From contig NC_051075.1 of assembly GCF_004664715.2 (NCBI RefSeq), forward strand, positions 24,365,715 through 24,429,714: DNA of 64,000 nt, in the 5' to 3' direction. Of the stretch, positions 1-12,340 are shown in pieces. The stretch is from Peromyscus leucopus (Eukaryota > Chordata > Mammalia > Rodentia > Cricetidae). The translations under genes and the position numbers were made by a program. Positions within the stretch are counted from its first letter, which is position 1; each line of letters opens with the position of its first letter. The notes beneath the pieces are model-generated. The model was not told the origin of the DNA and made no database searches. It was given only the letters and a program-made list of their open reading frames with translations.

Positions 1-1039
1 AGATCTCCAGTGTTCCTAAGCCCCTCTAATAGAGGGAGTGGGGGGGGGGGAAGCACACCGTTTTAGTTAATCTTGCTAGCTGTTCCCAGCTCTGCTCCCT
101 TTTTTCTGCAACTAACAGAGAATTGGTTAAAATGGCTTTGGCAGAATGAAAATTTATAGTGTAATTTAAAAGAATTATGGCCAGACATCAGCACTGAATG
201 CTTCCGCGTTTGCAGCTTGCTTAGGGCAGTGAATGGAAAGCTGTTTGGTTGGAAAGCTGCAGAATTAATTCTGATTGCCATCTCTTAGTTGCTGTTACTA
301 CAGTGAGAGGAAAATGGAGGCAGGGCATTAGCCATTAAAGGTCATTTGATAGAGCGTTTACTTGGCAGCGAGTCCTGTGTATTTTATTTCTCTGCACTGA
401 TTTGCATAACCTCTTGTTAATGTGTCAGTCCCGGGAAGCAGTGCAGATGCTGTAAGCTGGGCTCATGGCTTATGTGTGTATAACTTTGTCCCCTCACTCC
501 GTGCTGCAGAAATGTTGGATTGTCGTCGGTGGGGCTTGACGCTGTTTCCGTAATGTGAACGCGGTGAGCAAGCTCAGCTCCTGCTGTTTACAGCAGCAAT
601 GGTACATGTGGAAGTGGAACTCTCTAGGGCATCTTCTTTGAAATACTCTTCTGGGGGTGGATTCTTTCTCCATCTTCACCGTCACCCCAGACGGTGCCTT
701 TACAGGAAAATTGCCCTGGTCCTGGGTCCCCAAACTGGCTTGTGCTACTTTTACCCTCAAGGAACATATTGCTTCCGTGTGAGGGTTTTTCTTTTTCTGT
801 TTTTCCTTTGTTTGTCTGGAGAAATGTTTCAGGTTTTTTTTTTTTGGTTGTTGTTGTTGTTTTTTGTTTTCCTACATTGGAATCTAGAATCAAAAATTGT
901 TGTTTCCACTTTGGTTTGAAATTTTTGCACTACAGATAACTGGAATGGTAGGTGACTGGACATGATAGCTAAATATTGTTTCATTTTGATCAGCTGGTTA
1001 GCAGTAGATGTTTTTCTCTGTTCCAACGACAGGCAGTTG

Positions 1040-1262
1040 ACTTTTCTTTTTCTTTTTTTTTTTTTTTATGTCTCTGGGTGTTTTACCTGTGTGCTTATCT
1101 GTGCACCACATTTGTGGGATGCTAGTGGAAGCCAGAAGGATTCAGATCCCTTGGCACTGGGTTGCAGAAGGTTGTAACAATGCCATGTGGGTACTGGAAA
1201 TTGAACCCGAGTCTTCTGGAAGAGCAGCCATCTTAACTGACGGTCCATCTCACCAGTCCCCT
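1040..1262 (-). mobile_element. B2, minus strand
   Basis: GGTACTGGAAATTGAACCCG and AACTGACGGTCCATCTCACC after a T-tract. Confidence 0.92.
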
Positions 1263-1289
1263 GTCAGTATTTATTTTTTCATTTTTAAG

Positions 1290-1432
1290 ATTTTTTTTTT
1301 TTGAAACAGGTTCTCACTGTATAATTCTGGCTGTCTTGGAATTCACAACCAGGCTGGCCTCGAACTCTCAGAGATCTGCCTATCTCTGCCCCTCAGTTTC
1401 TGGGATTAAAGGTGTGTGCCATCACACCAAAC
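1290..1432 (-). mobile_element. B1, minus strand
   Basis: TTGAAACAGGTTCTCACTGT, CAGGCTGGCCTCGAACTCTC, GATTAAAGGTGTGTGCCATC. Confidence 0.9.
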
Positions 1433-1665
1433 TTTTTTTTTCTTTCCCAGCCCCTCACTTGGTCCCCCTGACAATATGTTTAAGGAATGCAGTTACTCAA
1501 GTATTTTTGAATTAAACTTTAATTCAGAAAGTTTGTCTGAGTCACTCAAAATGAACCAAGTTTTTATTAAACATTTCTGATTTCAAGATTAAGAACCATG
1601 TAGGGAAGGAATGAACTGACTTCCAGAAATTGTCCCCTGACTTGCACACACACATGCACATGCAT

Positions 1666-1668
<3 letters not shown>

Positions 1669-1717
<49 letters not shown>
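1669..1717. repeat. (CA)n microsatellite
   Basis: 49 uninterrupted bases, preceded by CACATGCACATGCATG. Confidence 0.97.
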
Positions 1718-1719
<2 letters not shown>

Positions 1720-1739
1720 AAAGAATGTATTTTAAAAGA

Positions 1740-1962
1740 ATAGCAGGAAAGTTGGCTCAGCAGTTAAGAGCCCTTGCTGCTCTTACAGAGAACTGGGGTT
1801 TGATTCCCAGCACCCACATGGTGGCTCACAACCATCTGTAACTCTTGTTTCAGAGAATCTAATTCCCTCTTCTGGCCTCCAACAGGCACACATGTGGTAC
1901 AAAGACATACATGGAGGCCAAACACCCATACACATAAAAATGAATAAATAAAGTGACACAGT
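1740..1962 (+). mobile_element. B2, plus strand
   Basis: TTGGCTCAGCAGTTAAGAGC, TTGATTCCCAGCACCCACAT, tail AATGAATAAATAAAG. Confidence 0.93.
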
Positions 1963-2479
1963 GTTTACATATAGCCTGTAGACATCATCCTATATTCGTC
2001 AATTGAACTCTTAGGTTATTTATAATCACTAATACAATTTAAATAGTTCTCTAGGAAATAGTGACACAATAAGAGTCTGTACACATCTGGCTTTGATACA
2101 TTTTAAAAATATATTTTCAGTTCATGGTTGAATTTGAGGTTGGAGAATCCATGGATACTGAGCACAACAATCTATAAATTTAAACCTCTTTGGCATAACT
2201 GTAAGCGATGTAATGTTGGCTGTGATGTAGAGACACAGCTCTAGGAAGGATCATTAGCTCTGTGTCTTCCTCTGGCACGAGGCCCGTGTGAGAACAAGGC
2301 ACATGGAGTAAGTGCACGGTGCTGTCCAGCACGTCACAGGTTCGTTTGCAAAGTCCACTCGGGCCAGCTCGTCTGTTCCCCTTGATTTGATTCCATCTGG
2401 ATTTAAATTTAGTCCTATATTGTTTCTATTCCTCATCACATTTTGTTTGAGGGTTTTGTTGTCATTATTTTTAGATGTA

Positions 2480-2630
2480 CTTTATGTTTTAATTATGTGT
2501 ATGTGGGGAAGTATGTATACATGAGTGCAGGTACCGCCAGAAGCCAGAAGAGCATCAGGGCCCCAGGAGCTGGAGTTACAGGTGTTGTGAGCTGCCTGGC
2601 GACTGCGTCATCGCCCCAGCTCCTGATCAC
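2480..2630 (-). mobile_element. B3-type SINE, minus strand, 5' truncated
   Basis: CCAGAAGAGCATCAGGGCCC and GGAGCTGGAGTTACAGGTGT. Confidence 0.8.
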
Positions 2631-2761
2631 ACATATTTATAAGTGCTCATAACTATTCTTTTTTTCCAGCTCACACATATTTTAAAATTAAGATATTTTA
2701 AAAATAAAACTCTAGTAGTATAATCCTAGACACTGATGTTGCTGCAATCCAATGAAAATTT

Positions 2762-2893
2762 TTACATGTGTAGATGTGTGTAGTTTGCATGCATGGGTGT
2801 TTGCATGTTCACATGTATGTAAGGGATTGAACTCAGATCATCAGGCTTGGCAGCATGCAGCTTTACGTGCTGAGGCGTCTCACCAGCCCCAAA
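2762..2893 (-). mobile_element. B2/B3-like fragment, minus strand
   Basis: GATTGAACTCAGATCATCAG and GAGGCGTCTCACCAGCCCC. Confidence 0.75.
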
Positions 2894-3117
2894 GCAAGCA
2901 ATCTTTATAGTCGTATGGGTTTTTAGAGTAATTTTAGGGTAGAAACTTATTTTTAAATTAAATATACAAAACTCACTTTAGAGGAATAGAACTTGGTCCT
3001 AAAACTTCAAAATAGAGGTTTGTTATGTTGCCATAGCAACTGTTATGTTATCAAGGAATTACATTGGCGTAATGATGCTTTAATTTGCTTATAGTATGAC
3101 TTTTATTTATTTTCTGT

Positions 3118-3214
3118 GGGGTTTGTTTGTTTTTGAGACAAGAATTTATGCTGTAGCCCAGGCTGGCCTTGACCCTGGGCGATCCTCCTGCCTCTGTAGC
3201 CCCAAAGCTGGGAC
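3118..3214 (-). mobile_element. B1 fragment, minus strand
   Basis: TTTGAGACAAGAATTTATGC and AGCCCAGGCTGGCCTTGACC. Confidence 0.7.
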
Positions 3215-3489
3215 TTTTAAAAAATGTTAATTAGACCAAGGAGAAAGTGTTAATTGGAAAAAAATGAGACTAAAAGTAATCCAATAGACTATCAAAGCAG
3301 TAAAGTTGACCTTTTTTCTCTCTAGGGAATCTGAAACATCACCCAAACCCCAAACAAATCACTGATGGTCTAGATTCCTGGGACCAAAATGGAAATAGTG
3401 AACTTGACCCGTGTATCTTAAACCAGCTGACATTAGCAGCATTTAAATTCTAGCTCATCGAGGTTTTGGATGTGCCAACAGAGATGATA

Positions 3490-3900
3490 TTTTAGTGTGA
3501 CTGTTTACCAAGGTCACCAGGAAACAGCATGGCCAAAACAACTTGGGGAGGAAAGGGTTTATTCGGCTTCCACTTAAGCACCAACTGAAGGAAGCCAGGA
3601 CAGGAACTCAAGCAGGGCAGGAACCTGGAGGCAGGAGCTGATGCAGGGGCCATGGAGGGGGGCTGCTCACTGGCCTGTTCATCCTGCTTTCTCAGTTTAC
3701 TCTTTCTTATAGAACCCAGGACCACCAACCCAGGGGTGACACCACCCACAATGAGCTGGGCCCCCCGATCAAACACTAATGAAGAAAATGCTCTATAGAT
3801 TTGCCTACAGCCTGATTTTATGGAGACATTTCTCAGTTGAGGCTCTCTCCTCTCAGATGACTCTAGCTTGTATTGACATAAAACTAGCCAGCTCGGTGAG
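3490..3900 (-). mobile_element. Dispersed ~400-bp rodent repeat, copy 1
   Basis: Homologous to 15375-15745 in the same orientation and to 9816-10172 in reverse. Shared blocks include GGAGGAAAGGGTTTATTCGG, CCTGGAGGC(A/G)GGAGCTG, TTGCCTACAG and CTCTTCTCAGATG-type sequence. I recognise it as a common rodent interspersed repeat but cannot name the family with confidence. Strand is arbitrary, set relative to copy 2, which carries the CCTTTTCCTCCCC end as sense. Confidence 0.75.
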
Positions 3901-4035
3901 TCTAACAGACCCGAGGCCTGGGCAGATGCTTTACAACTGAGCTGTCCGTTCCCAGCAGGCCTCTTTAATCTATAAGCTCAGGGCATGCTGGGAAAGTCGA
4001 GCTAATCCATGGCTCCTTATTCTTAGAGAGTTAAG

Positions 4036-4262
4036 AGCTTGGAGCTGGAGCGGTGGCTCAGCAGTTAAGAGCACTTACTGCTCTTGCAGAGGACCCAGGT
4101 TTGGTTCCCAGCACCCACAAGGTGGCTCACAGCCACCTGTAACTCCAGGTCCAGGGGATCTGATGGCCTCTTCTGACCTTCATGGGCACCAAGCACTCAT
4201 GTGTAAACACACATACATGCAAGCAAAACACTCATACACATAAAATAAATACATCTGTATTT
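4036..4262 (+). mobile_element. B2, plus strand
   Basis: GAGCTGGAGCGGTGGCTCAG, GGTTCCCAGCACCCACAAGG, tail ACATAAAATAAATACATC. Confidence 0.95.
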
Positions 4263-4275
4263 TTAAAAAGTTAAC

Positions 4276-4362
4276 AGTTGGGTATAGTAGCAAGAGGCTA
4301 GGGTACGGGGATCATAGTTCCAGGCCAGCCTGGGCTACAGAATAAGACCTTGTCTCAGGAAA
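4276..4362 (+). mobile_element. B1 fragment, plus strand
   Basis: TTCCAGGCCAGCCTGGGCTA and AAGACCTTGTCTCAGGAAAA. Confidence 0.6.
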
Positions 4363-6608
4363 ATCACCAGACTGAAAAGGATAAAAAGTCAAATAGTCAC
4401 ATCTGGTCCCTCAGGGCGAGGTAAGAGACTCTGGGCAGTAGATGAGGGTCACTGGCTCGTAATCAGGGCTTGACGAGGAACACGGTGGGCAGGACTTGGG
4501 GATTTTTCTTACTCTTCATCCTTCATGTCCTGGTAATAGAGAAGCCAAATCACCCTGGGCTGAACAGTGCCAGGCTGACTGCTTCTTTCCGTCACTGCCT
4601 CCCCACCCACTCAGCTTGCCTGACACATGTGAGTTCTCTTTTGTCATGTGACTGGTGCCTGCACCTCTTAGAGTTACTGTTATAGGTACCAGCTTGTGAA
4701 TGAAGGCCAGCCGTCAGGGAGCTGAGATTTAGTAACATCATCCAGGATGTTAAGTAGAAAGCTGAATGAAGTTAGATTTGTTTTCACATTAATTTCTTTC
4801 GAACTTTCCAGAAAGGCACACCTTTCACAATACTCCAACTTCTCGAGCCACGTTCACCAAGAGCTCAGCTGTCAGGTTTTGTTGCCAGCTTCCTGATTTG
4901 TTATCTCTCCACAGAATCTGAGTGCTGAGTTGTCCCATCTTAATGTGTCCGTGTGATAAGTATTTAGGGTGTGGTGGGACGGACTGTGAATCATGAGTGT
5001 GTGTAGCTTGCTTCTGTGACAATGTATTAAAACATCCCCCTTAGGAATGTCACAGGTAGAGGCCACTAGGGAATAGCACCAATTTTAACAACAACACAAA
5101 AGAATTTCTTGTCGGGATGCAGTGATTCCATGTTGGAAGTAAATGTTTTCCTGTGTGGAAAGCTATGTAAATGACTCTTACAGTGATAAGGCCTCAGTCA
5201 TCGTTAGTTCTGTGGTGACACGTATTTTAAAATAGCACTTTTCTTTTAAAATAATTGTTTCACACTTGTTCAGGCTGATATTTTCTCCCAGCCCCAGATA
5301 ATTGAAACTATTAGATTAAAGGCAGTTCAGTTCTTCAGGCTGTACTTGTTTGGTTTTTACTTTGTTTATTTGTTTTCAATAATTCACATTTTTTTTTTTT
5401 CTGGGTAGTATTGGGAAGAGTATCTGGCTCTATTTTAGGTCACCCCTCTCCAAAGAGGATACTCTGTATTTTCAGTCATTTCAATTCATTTTGTTTTAGA
5501 AAAGATAAGATGGCTATAATCACACAATACAGAAAATAGAACAAATTTAGAAGTTAAAAAAACAAACAAACATAAGACAGGGAAAAATAAAGTTAGGAAA
5601 ACAGAAGGTTTGTTGGTTTGGAAAATGCATACATGATCTCTTAATTTGGCTGGAGTTCTATCAGCAGATGTAGATGGAACATGATCTGAGCAAGCCCTTA
5701 TAAACAAGGCTCTCCATCTCATCGGCTCGGGCGTCATTGTGAGCACCCACTCCCTTCTAAACATGGCTTCATACACGAGGGTTCTGAAAGGGAGAGATGA
5801 TAGCAACGAGCTTAGAGACTGGGAAGTCTGGAGGCACACCCCGTTCTGGTCTGTCTTCCCAGTCATCTCTTTCTCTAAGACTCATTAGTTTAGACAATTC
5901 ACATCGTTCTTAAGATTAAATAGGAATAAATTGTTGAAGGAAAGTGTTATTCCTCCTTGAAACTAAAGGGATTTTTTTTCAGTGAGCCGTCAGGGTGCAG
6001 GCCTGTGAGGCGTTCTTTGTCATTCATAAAACTGTTGTTAGGTTGGAGTGAATGGACTGTGTGAGAACTGTGGAAAGGCATGGGAAGAATGAGCACGGGA
6101 GCTCTGAAGGGTCCATTCCCTCCGTAATTCAGCACCACTGATGTCACTGTCAGGGGCGGTTCACAGGAGGCATAGGAGTTCATTCAGCTTTGTTTGTGTG
6201 TACCGTGTCCAGGGCGGACACTTGGATTGGGCAACCTCTGTAGAAGCCAGACTACCTGTAGCTCTTCAGGGGTGAGACTGTGTGGAATTACTTGTCCATG
6301 TTGGCATGTGACCTGGTGGTGTAGTCATGTTGGTCTGGTTCATATTATTGAGAGTTCATAGGCTAATCTTAATGTTTCATTTTCTAGGCGCTACCCTCCT
6401 GGGCATAATTTATCATCTACAGGGAAACCCTCTTAAAATTTCTTCTGATCTGTTTAGGAAAGAGATAAAGGTAATCTTACAAAGTTTAAGGTTGGAGAAT
6501 AAGTGGAAACAGCAGTCTCTCTTCAAATAAACCAAAACAACCCCACAAAATATACATAATGTCTTAAGAGTTTCTATCAGAATAACTTAGGGGTGAAACC
6601 CCGAAAGC

Positions 6609-6697
6609 CACAGCAGCCCCTGGCTATAGGACACGAGTGTACCTATCTCAACACAGCAGCCCCCTGGCTACAGAACACGAGTGTACCTAACTCTCAA
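6609..6697. repeat. Two-copy direct repeat of about 44 bp
   Basis: Copies at 6609-6651 and 6652-6697 both read CACAGCAGCCCC(C)TGGCTA, then GACACGAGTGTACCTA or the variant GAACACGAGTGTACCTA. They differ at a few positions only. Confidence 0.9.
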
Positions 6698-7099
6698 TGA
6701 CTTTCTGGTATTTTATTTTAGCTATTTTATTTCATTGTCTGTTACCTGGTCATCACTGTGACATGTGATTGGAGTGAAAACATCCCCTAACATCTGGCTC
6801 TTTATTATTTTACTTGTCATTAAATCCTGGCTTCTATGCATTACTTTGTGTAAGGATGCCAGGCTGTAGACATAAGCCAGGTCATGCTCCACACCTGTAT
6901 ACACACACCCACATTCTGTAGTATCTTTAAACACTAGTCCTTATCATGCTTTATCACGAGTATAGTTTTAGTATTAGCCATAGAGATAAGAATCAAAAAG
7001 TTCAGTACCACTGCAGGGTGCAGCTAACAGACCTTTGAATGTTAAATACATTTATGCATACATACATTCTCACACATGCATATTTATGGTGCATATGCT

Positions 7100-7240
7100 T
7101 TGCTTTTCTGAGACTTTGCTTACTAGGTAACCCAGGATAACCTAGAACTTACTATTTAACCAGGGTGTCCTCCAACTCAAACCCTCCTGCTCTACCTCCA
7201 GTGTGTTGAGATGACAGATATGTACCGACATGCCTGGCTT
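7100..7240 (-). mobile_element. Old B1, minus strand
   Basis: TTTTCTGAGACTTTGCTTAC and GATGTACCGACATGCCTGGC-like end. Confidence 0.7.
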
Positions 7241-7255
7241 AATAAATATGTTTTG

Positions 7256-7410
7256 GGGGCTAACAAGATGGCTGAGTGGTTAAGGCACTTGTCACCAAGG
7301 CTGTGACCTGAGTTTGACAGATGGAACCCACAAGGGGAAAAGAGATCACCACTCATGCAAGTTGTCGCCTAACTGCCACATGCCCTCTGTGCAGATGCAC
7401 ACCCACACAT
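7256..7410 (+). mobile_element. B3-like SINE, plus strand
   Basis: GGGGCTAACAAGATGGCTGA and TTGTCGCCTAACTGCCACAT. Confidence 0.75.
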
Positions 7411-7426
7411 GGATGTTTGTTGGCTG

Positions 7427-7540
7427 TGTACTTTTGAGACCAGCTCTCACGTAGCCCACACTGGCTGCCAAGGATGACCTGAGTGCCTCTTCCTCCTGCG
7501 CCTATCTCCCGAGTGCTGGGATTACAGGCATGCACCACTA
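7427..7540 (-). mobile_element. Old B1, minus strand
   Basis: TGAGACCAGCTCTCACGTAG and GAGTGCTGGGATTACAGGCA. Confidence 0.8.
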
Positions 7541-7769
7541 AATATCTTCCTTTTCAGAAGAATAATAGAATAATACTGGGGGCTAAGTATTTTGTCATCC
7601 ACATTTCAGAAGCTAGGATGTATAGGCCAGTTCTTGATGTTACTGGTACTTTTTATAGCTTCTTAAATTATAAAAGTAACATTTTTTTACTTTAGAAAAT
7701 ATAGAACACAAAAATAATCTCACCACATATAGCCAATTTTTTAACTTTGTTATATTTCCACTTCTTTTT

Positions 7770-7966
7770 AAAAGATTTATTTTTATGATTTTATTATGTG
7801 TAGGTGTGTGTGTCTGCATGTACCCACAGAGGTCAGAGGCTTTGCATCCCCTGGAGCTGGAGTTATAGACGGTTGTGAGCCATATGACCTGGGTGCTGGG
7901 ATCTGAACTCAGGTCCTCTGGAATAGCAGCAAGCACTCCTAACCACTGAGCCACCTCCCCATCCTG
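7770..7966 (-). mobile_element. B3-type SINE, minus strand
   Basis: CCCCTGGAGCTGGAGTTATA and AACCACTGAGCCACCTCCCC. Confidence 0.92.
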
Positions 7967-7983
7967 TATTTCCACTCGATGGC

Positions 7984-8121
7984 TTGTTTTTCAGATGAAA
8001 TCTCATGTGACTCCGACTGACCCCAAACTCAGAATGCATCTGAGGATGACCTTGAACTCCTGACCCTCATGCCTCCACTGTCTGAGTGCCGGGATTGTGT
8101 GCACACACCACCACTCCTGGT
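7984..8121 (-). mobile_element. Old B1, minus strand
   Basis: TTTTTCAGATGAAATCTCAT, GACCTTGAACTCCTGACCCT, GAGTGCCGGGATTGTGTGCA. Confidence 0.75.
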
Positions 8122-8374
8122 TCACTTCCTTTCCCTTTGAGATGGCGTCCATGGCATGCACTCCGCAGGCCTTTCCATGCTTCTCTTTCTTTCCATCAGG
8201 TTGCGACACTCTGCACCTAGACATACAGCTTGATTTTGGTTTTGTTTTTCTTTCAACTGGTAAGGTCTTTTCTACAGAATTAAATATTTTGGAAATCATT
8301 CTGAATGAGTAGTAACTACTTTCCTACCGGTCAGGTTTAGACTGTTCCTGGTTTTTAAAATATTAAAGTGATGG

Positions 8375-8550
8375 CATGGGGCTGGGGAATGGCTCTATGC
8401 TGGCCAAACATGCACCGAGCAGCACATGGACTGGGTTTGGTAGTGAGAGCTTGGAATCCCGGCACTGGAGGTGGAGGCAGAAGATGCAGAAGTTCAAAGT
8501 CATCCTCTGCTACATGGTTAAGGCCAGCGTGGATATACATGAGACCAAAA
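8375..8550 (+). mobile_element. B4-type composite SINE, plus strand
   Basis: GGGGCTGGGGAATGGCTCTA followed by TTTGGTAGTGAGAGCTTGGA, GTTCAAAGTCATCCTCTGCT and AAGGCCAGCGTGGATATACA. Confidence 0.65.
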
Positions 8551-8949
8551 GCGATAGAGCCATCCAACGCCATAACTCTTGGCGTATGAAACCTGTGTTC
8601 AGTCGCTGTGTATGAGTGAGGAAGGCAGGTTCTGCATGTCAGAGCACTCCTCAGACAGTCAGATGACCACCTTGCCCTCCACTTGCGTGCGCACAACATT
8701 TCTGTGTGCCGAGAAATAAGGTGGGGGGGGGGAGCCAGTGCTTTTGTTGGCTGAGCTGTCTCTCCAGCCCACCCCGTGTTTTTATGGAGAGCAGAGTCAG
8801 GGAGTTTAGAACAGTCTTGATGGTCTTCAGCTTGTCCTCTTCCTGCCTCCAGCTCCCACATGAACCCTCACACCCGGCTTGTGTGCATTTTGTGTGTGTG
8901 TGTTTCCTCTTGGGTATCTACCTGAGTGTAGAATTGCTCAGGTATATGA

Positions 8950-9050
8950 GAACTTGCTCTGTAGCCCAAGCTGGCCTCAAACTCAGAGACCTACCTGCCT
9001 CTGCCTTCCAAATGCTGGGATTAAAGGCCTGCGCCACCACCGCCCAGTTT
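8950..9050 (-). mobile_element. B1, minus strand, truncated
   Basis: AGCCCAAGCTGGCCTCAAAC and GGGATTAAAGGCCTGCGCCA. Confidence 0.9.
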
Positions 9051-9506
9051 GTGTTCCTTTTTTTTTTTTTTAATTTATTGAAGGAACCAGATTTATTTAT
9101 CAAGATATGAAATTAGTAAGACAAAACAAAATTGCATTTAAATCGGTGTATCTTGAATAATCTGAGTCCTTGTCAGAAGAGAGCTTACAATTTTTCTCTT
9201 TGGTTAGATTCATTGGGTGTATATTTTCATCATGAAGCACTAGGGTGTAAAGGGTCTGTGTAATTTGCTTTCCTTAAAAAAAATTCCACGATAACCTTAC
9301 TGAAGAAATGTTAAGTGAGAATTTCCTTTTTCCATAGGTAACAATGCTTTTAGGACATAAGACTGTAGGAAGAATCTGGATCTAATATTCTTGATTTCAT
9401 TTTAGATACCCAATAATATGCAGTGATACAGCCTTTTAATATATGGATGAGGCTAACGTCCCCTTTGATCCTGGAGAGTTCCTTTATCCCAAAGGTTTTG
9501 TTTTTT

Positions 9507-9508
<2 letters not shown>

Positions 9509-9537
<29 letters not shown>

Positions 9538-9684
9538 GGTTTTTTGAGACAGGGTTTCTCCGTGTAGCTTTGCCCTTTCCTGGGACTCACTTGGTAGCCC
9601 AGGCTGACCTCGAACTCACAGAGATCCGCCTGGCTCTGCCTCCCGAGTGCTGGGATTAAAGGAGTGCGCCACCAACGCCCGGCC
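9509..9684 (-). mobile_element. Young B1, minus strand
   Basis: T28 tract, TGAGACAGGGTTTCTCCGTG, CACAGAGATCCGCCTGGCTC, CACCAACGCCCGGCCC. Confidence 0.95.
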
Positions 9685-9815
9685 CTTTTTAAACTATGGC
9701 ATGAGTAGAGTAACTTTATTCTTCAGTCTGTGGATATACGTTCCTCACACTGAGAACTCTCTAACATCACTGGCTAACTCGCTAGGAAATTGCTGTGTGC
9801 CTGTTAGCTTTGTCG

Positions 9816-10172
9816 GTTTGACACAGGCTGGGCTCATCAGGGAAGACGGAACAGCAGGTGAGGAGGTGCCCACTCCAGATTGGCCTGTGGGCAAGTTGAT
9901 GATTGATGTGGGAGGGCCACGCCCACTGTGGGTGGGGCCACCAGGGCAGGCGGTCCTAGTCATATTAAAAGAAGAAGCTGAGCAAGCCACATAGATTCTC
10001 CCATGACCTCTGCTTCAGTCCTGCTTCACGTCCCTGCCTTGAGCCCCTGCCCTGACTCCCTTCACGATGGACTGCCATCTGATGGTTAAGCCAAACAACC
10101 TTTTCCTCCCCCGGAGTTGCCACTGGTCATGATGTTTCATCACAGCAGTAGAAACCAAACTAAGAGAGCCTG
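9816..10172 (+). mobile_element. Dispersed ~360-bp rodent repeat, copy 2
   Basis: Reads GGTTTGACACAGGCTGGGCT ... GATTGATGTGGGAGGGCCAC ... AGCCAAACAACCTTTTCCTC ... TTTCATCACAGCAGTAGAAA, the reverse of the copies at 3.5 and 15.4 kb. Confidence 0.75.
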
Positions 10173-11224
10173 CTTACTGCTTACATCAAAACACATCTCT
10201 GTTGCCTCGAAAGTAAAGGCGTCAGTTTCTGGAAATGGTACAGAAAAACTTTCCTAAGTGGGAGCTTTTCACATGGACTCTGATTTATTATTTGTCTGCG
10301 TTTTGTTTTTCTACCAGGCAGGAAGTGACTAGAAAAGAGACTCTTAGACGCTCTCAAAATCCACCTGCTGAAATTCTCCTGCCTCCTCCTTTGCGTGACC
10401 GCCTTCTCCTGTGTTTCGTCTCTCTGTGCATCTCGTAGGATGTCGCTAGGCATGGTACCTGCTCAGCTAGTCCAGGATGACCTCAGCTAGGAGATCCTTA
10501 ACCTGCTGTACCTTCTCCCCGGTCAGCTAGGCTCACAGTTCCGGGCATTGTGCCATGGCATCTTTTGAGACCATTGATCTCCCACCTGCCCCATCTCACT
10601 CCACTTTTTTCCGGGTTCACATTGAAACACCTCTGACAGAGCTGAGGAGTTTGGAATCATGGGATGCCATTTGACATATGTTCACATTCTGTGTGTGAGC
10701 AACTCTCAGAGATAACAATTCTTCCTTATGTTCCGCCAGACCTGTCCTGAGATTCCATTGGACAACAAGCTCCAAGTTTCTCTACATGGATGTAGTGGGT
10801 AAAAGAACCGGTACCGTAATTGTCATGTTGAGGAGAATAGCACCTTTGCTAATTCTCCATCTTTCTGATAACAGCTTTCTAGGAGGAATGAGATGTTTTC
10901 TAATACAGAAACCGCCACACTATTGGGAAAAATACTCCTGTCCCTCAGGATCACTGATTGCCCGGTGTCTTTGCCTACTTCATGTTTCCCAGTTTAAAGG
11001 GAGCCGTTTCATGCTCTCGTTAACCATCGTGCTATCGATAGACATGGAGACATCTCCTCCAGGAGGGCTGGGAGCGGGTAAGAAAGACTGAGGAACTGTA
11101 GTACTGGTCTTCTCCCACACAGGAACCATCCAGACAGATGAGGACAGTTTTTGTCTATTTCCCTGAACCGGCTTTTTTTTTTTTTTAATAAACACTTGAA
11201 TTTCAGTTATTCCTCTCTGACGAA

Positions 11225-11335
11225 GTTTTTATGTTATCCTTTCTGCAGATATTTATTGAGGACCTAATATGTGCTAGATACTGTGTTAGTGGTACAGGGA
11301 TAAATATCCCAGAATCCCTGTCATCTAATATTTGA
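11225..11335 (+). mobile_element. Ancient mammalian repeat relic ('TTATTGAGGACC' type)
   Basis: ATATTTATTGAGGACCTAAT, ATGTGCTAGATACTGTGTTA and CAGGGATAAATATCCCAGAA resemble the common ancient 'TTATTGAGCACCTACTATGTG' family (L2/MIR-type class). Similar relics occur at 16395-16460, 26300-26520, 56560-56700, 56975-57080, 58255-58430 and 58885-58945. Confidence 0.55.
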
Positions 11336-11396
11336 TCTGAGGAAGGGATAAACAAACTGCAATCAGTATTTTGATCAGTTTAAGATGCTCTAGGCG

Positions 11397-11602
11397 GGGC
11401 TGGAGAGATGGCTCAATGGTTAAGAGCATACTGCTTTAGCAGAGGACCAGATTTCAGTTCCCAGCACCTACATGGCAGCTCACAACCATCTGTAACTCCA
11501 TTTCTAGGGGATCCAGTGGTCTCTGAGGGCATGAGACATGACCATACATATATTCAGGCAAACACTCATACACATACAATAAAAATAAATAAAGCTTTAA
11601 AA
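11397..11602 (+). mobile_element. B2, plus strand
   Basis: GGGGCTGGAGAGATGGCTCA, AGTTCCCAGCACCTACATGG, tail AATAAAAATAAATAAAG. Confidence 0.95.
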
Positions 11603-12124
11603 ACATAACTCAGCATTAGTTAATATTCTAGTTGTGCTGAACAGTGAGTTTTTTGGTGCTACTTTAAATGTGGTCCTGCCCTTAACTGTACAACCAGCAA
11701 CCACATACAAGATCCATCCTTGACCATTTCTTGACCTCCCTCTCTTGAGGCTGTCACTCTGAAGATGAGTATATGAAGACACAGATATGAGCCAGGCATG
11801 ATGATGCATGCCTATAATCCAGCACAGGGGACCTAGGCCCTGTTGAAAAATAAAGTCGAAATGTTAGAGACATTTCTGTAACTGAGTAGAGCTCTGTCAG
11901 CAGATGTGTGTGTAGTACATGAAGTTCCAGTGTTGGGAGCCCCGTAGGGTCCTTTTGTGACCAGGGACTATGTCTGTGGCATACTCTTGGTGGGGTCACT
12001 ACTCCCTCGCCTCCTGTGGTCTGAACTGGTGTTCTGGTACTCCAGATCTCTATTTCTCTCTTCTTTAAACATTGCAGCCATCTTTGTGCATCTCCTGGCT
12101 TCCACTCTCTCTTCTTCAAAGATT

Positions 12125-12267
12125 CCATGGTGTGTGTGCGTGTGCATGTGTGCGCGTGCGCACTCTCAGTCTCAGAGTAAAATTCCCCTGGAAGAGTATA
12201 CTCTACTGAAGCAACTTCCTATCATGTCATTTGCATTTCTTAACTGCTGAGCCATCTCTCCAGCCCT
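12125..12267 (-). mobile_element. Diverged B2, minus strand
   Basis: The end TTAACTGCTGAGCCATCTCT is clear; the rest is degraded. Confidence 0.65.
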
Positions 12268-12340
12268 CTCTTTTATTTTGAATGCTTTGCTTTCCATCTG
12301 TTTTGTGTTTCTTGGGATTACAAATTACACTCATCTCCCA

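Noticed and set aside
8355..8861. 168-codon minus-strand frame
   Set aside because: Runs through B4/B1-type SINE sequence and unique DNA, with no recognisable protein similarity.
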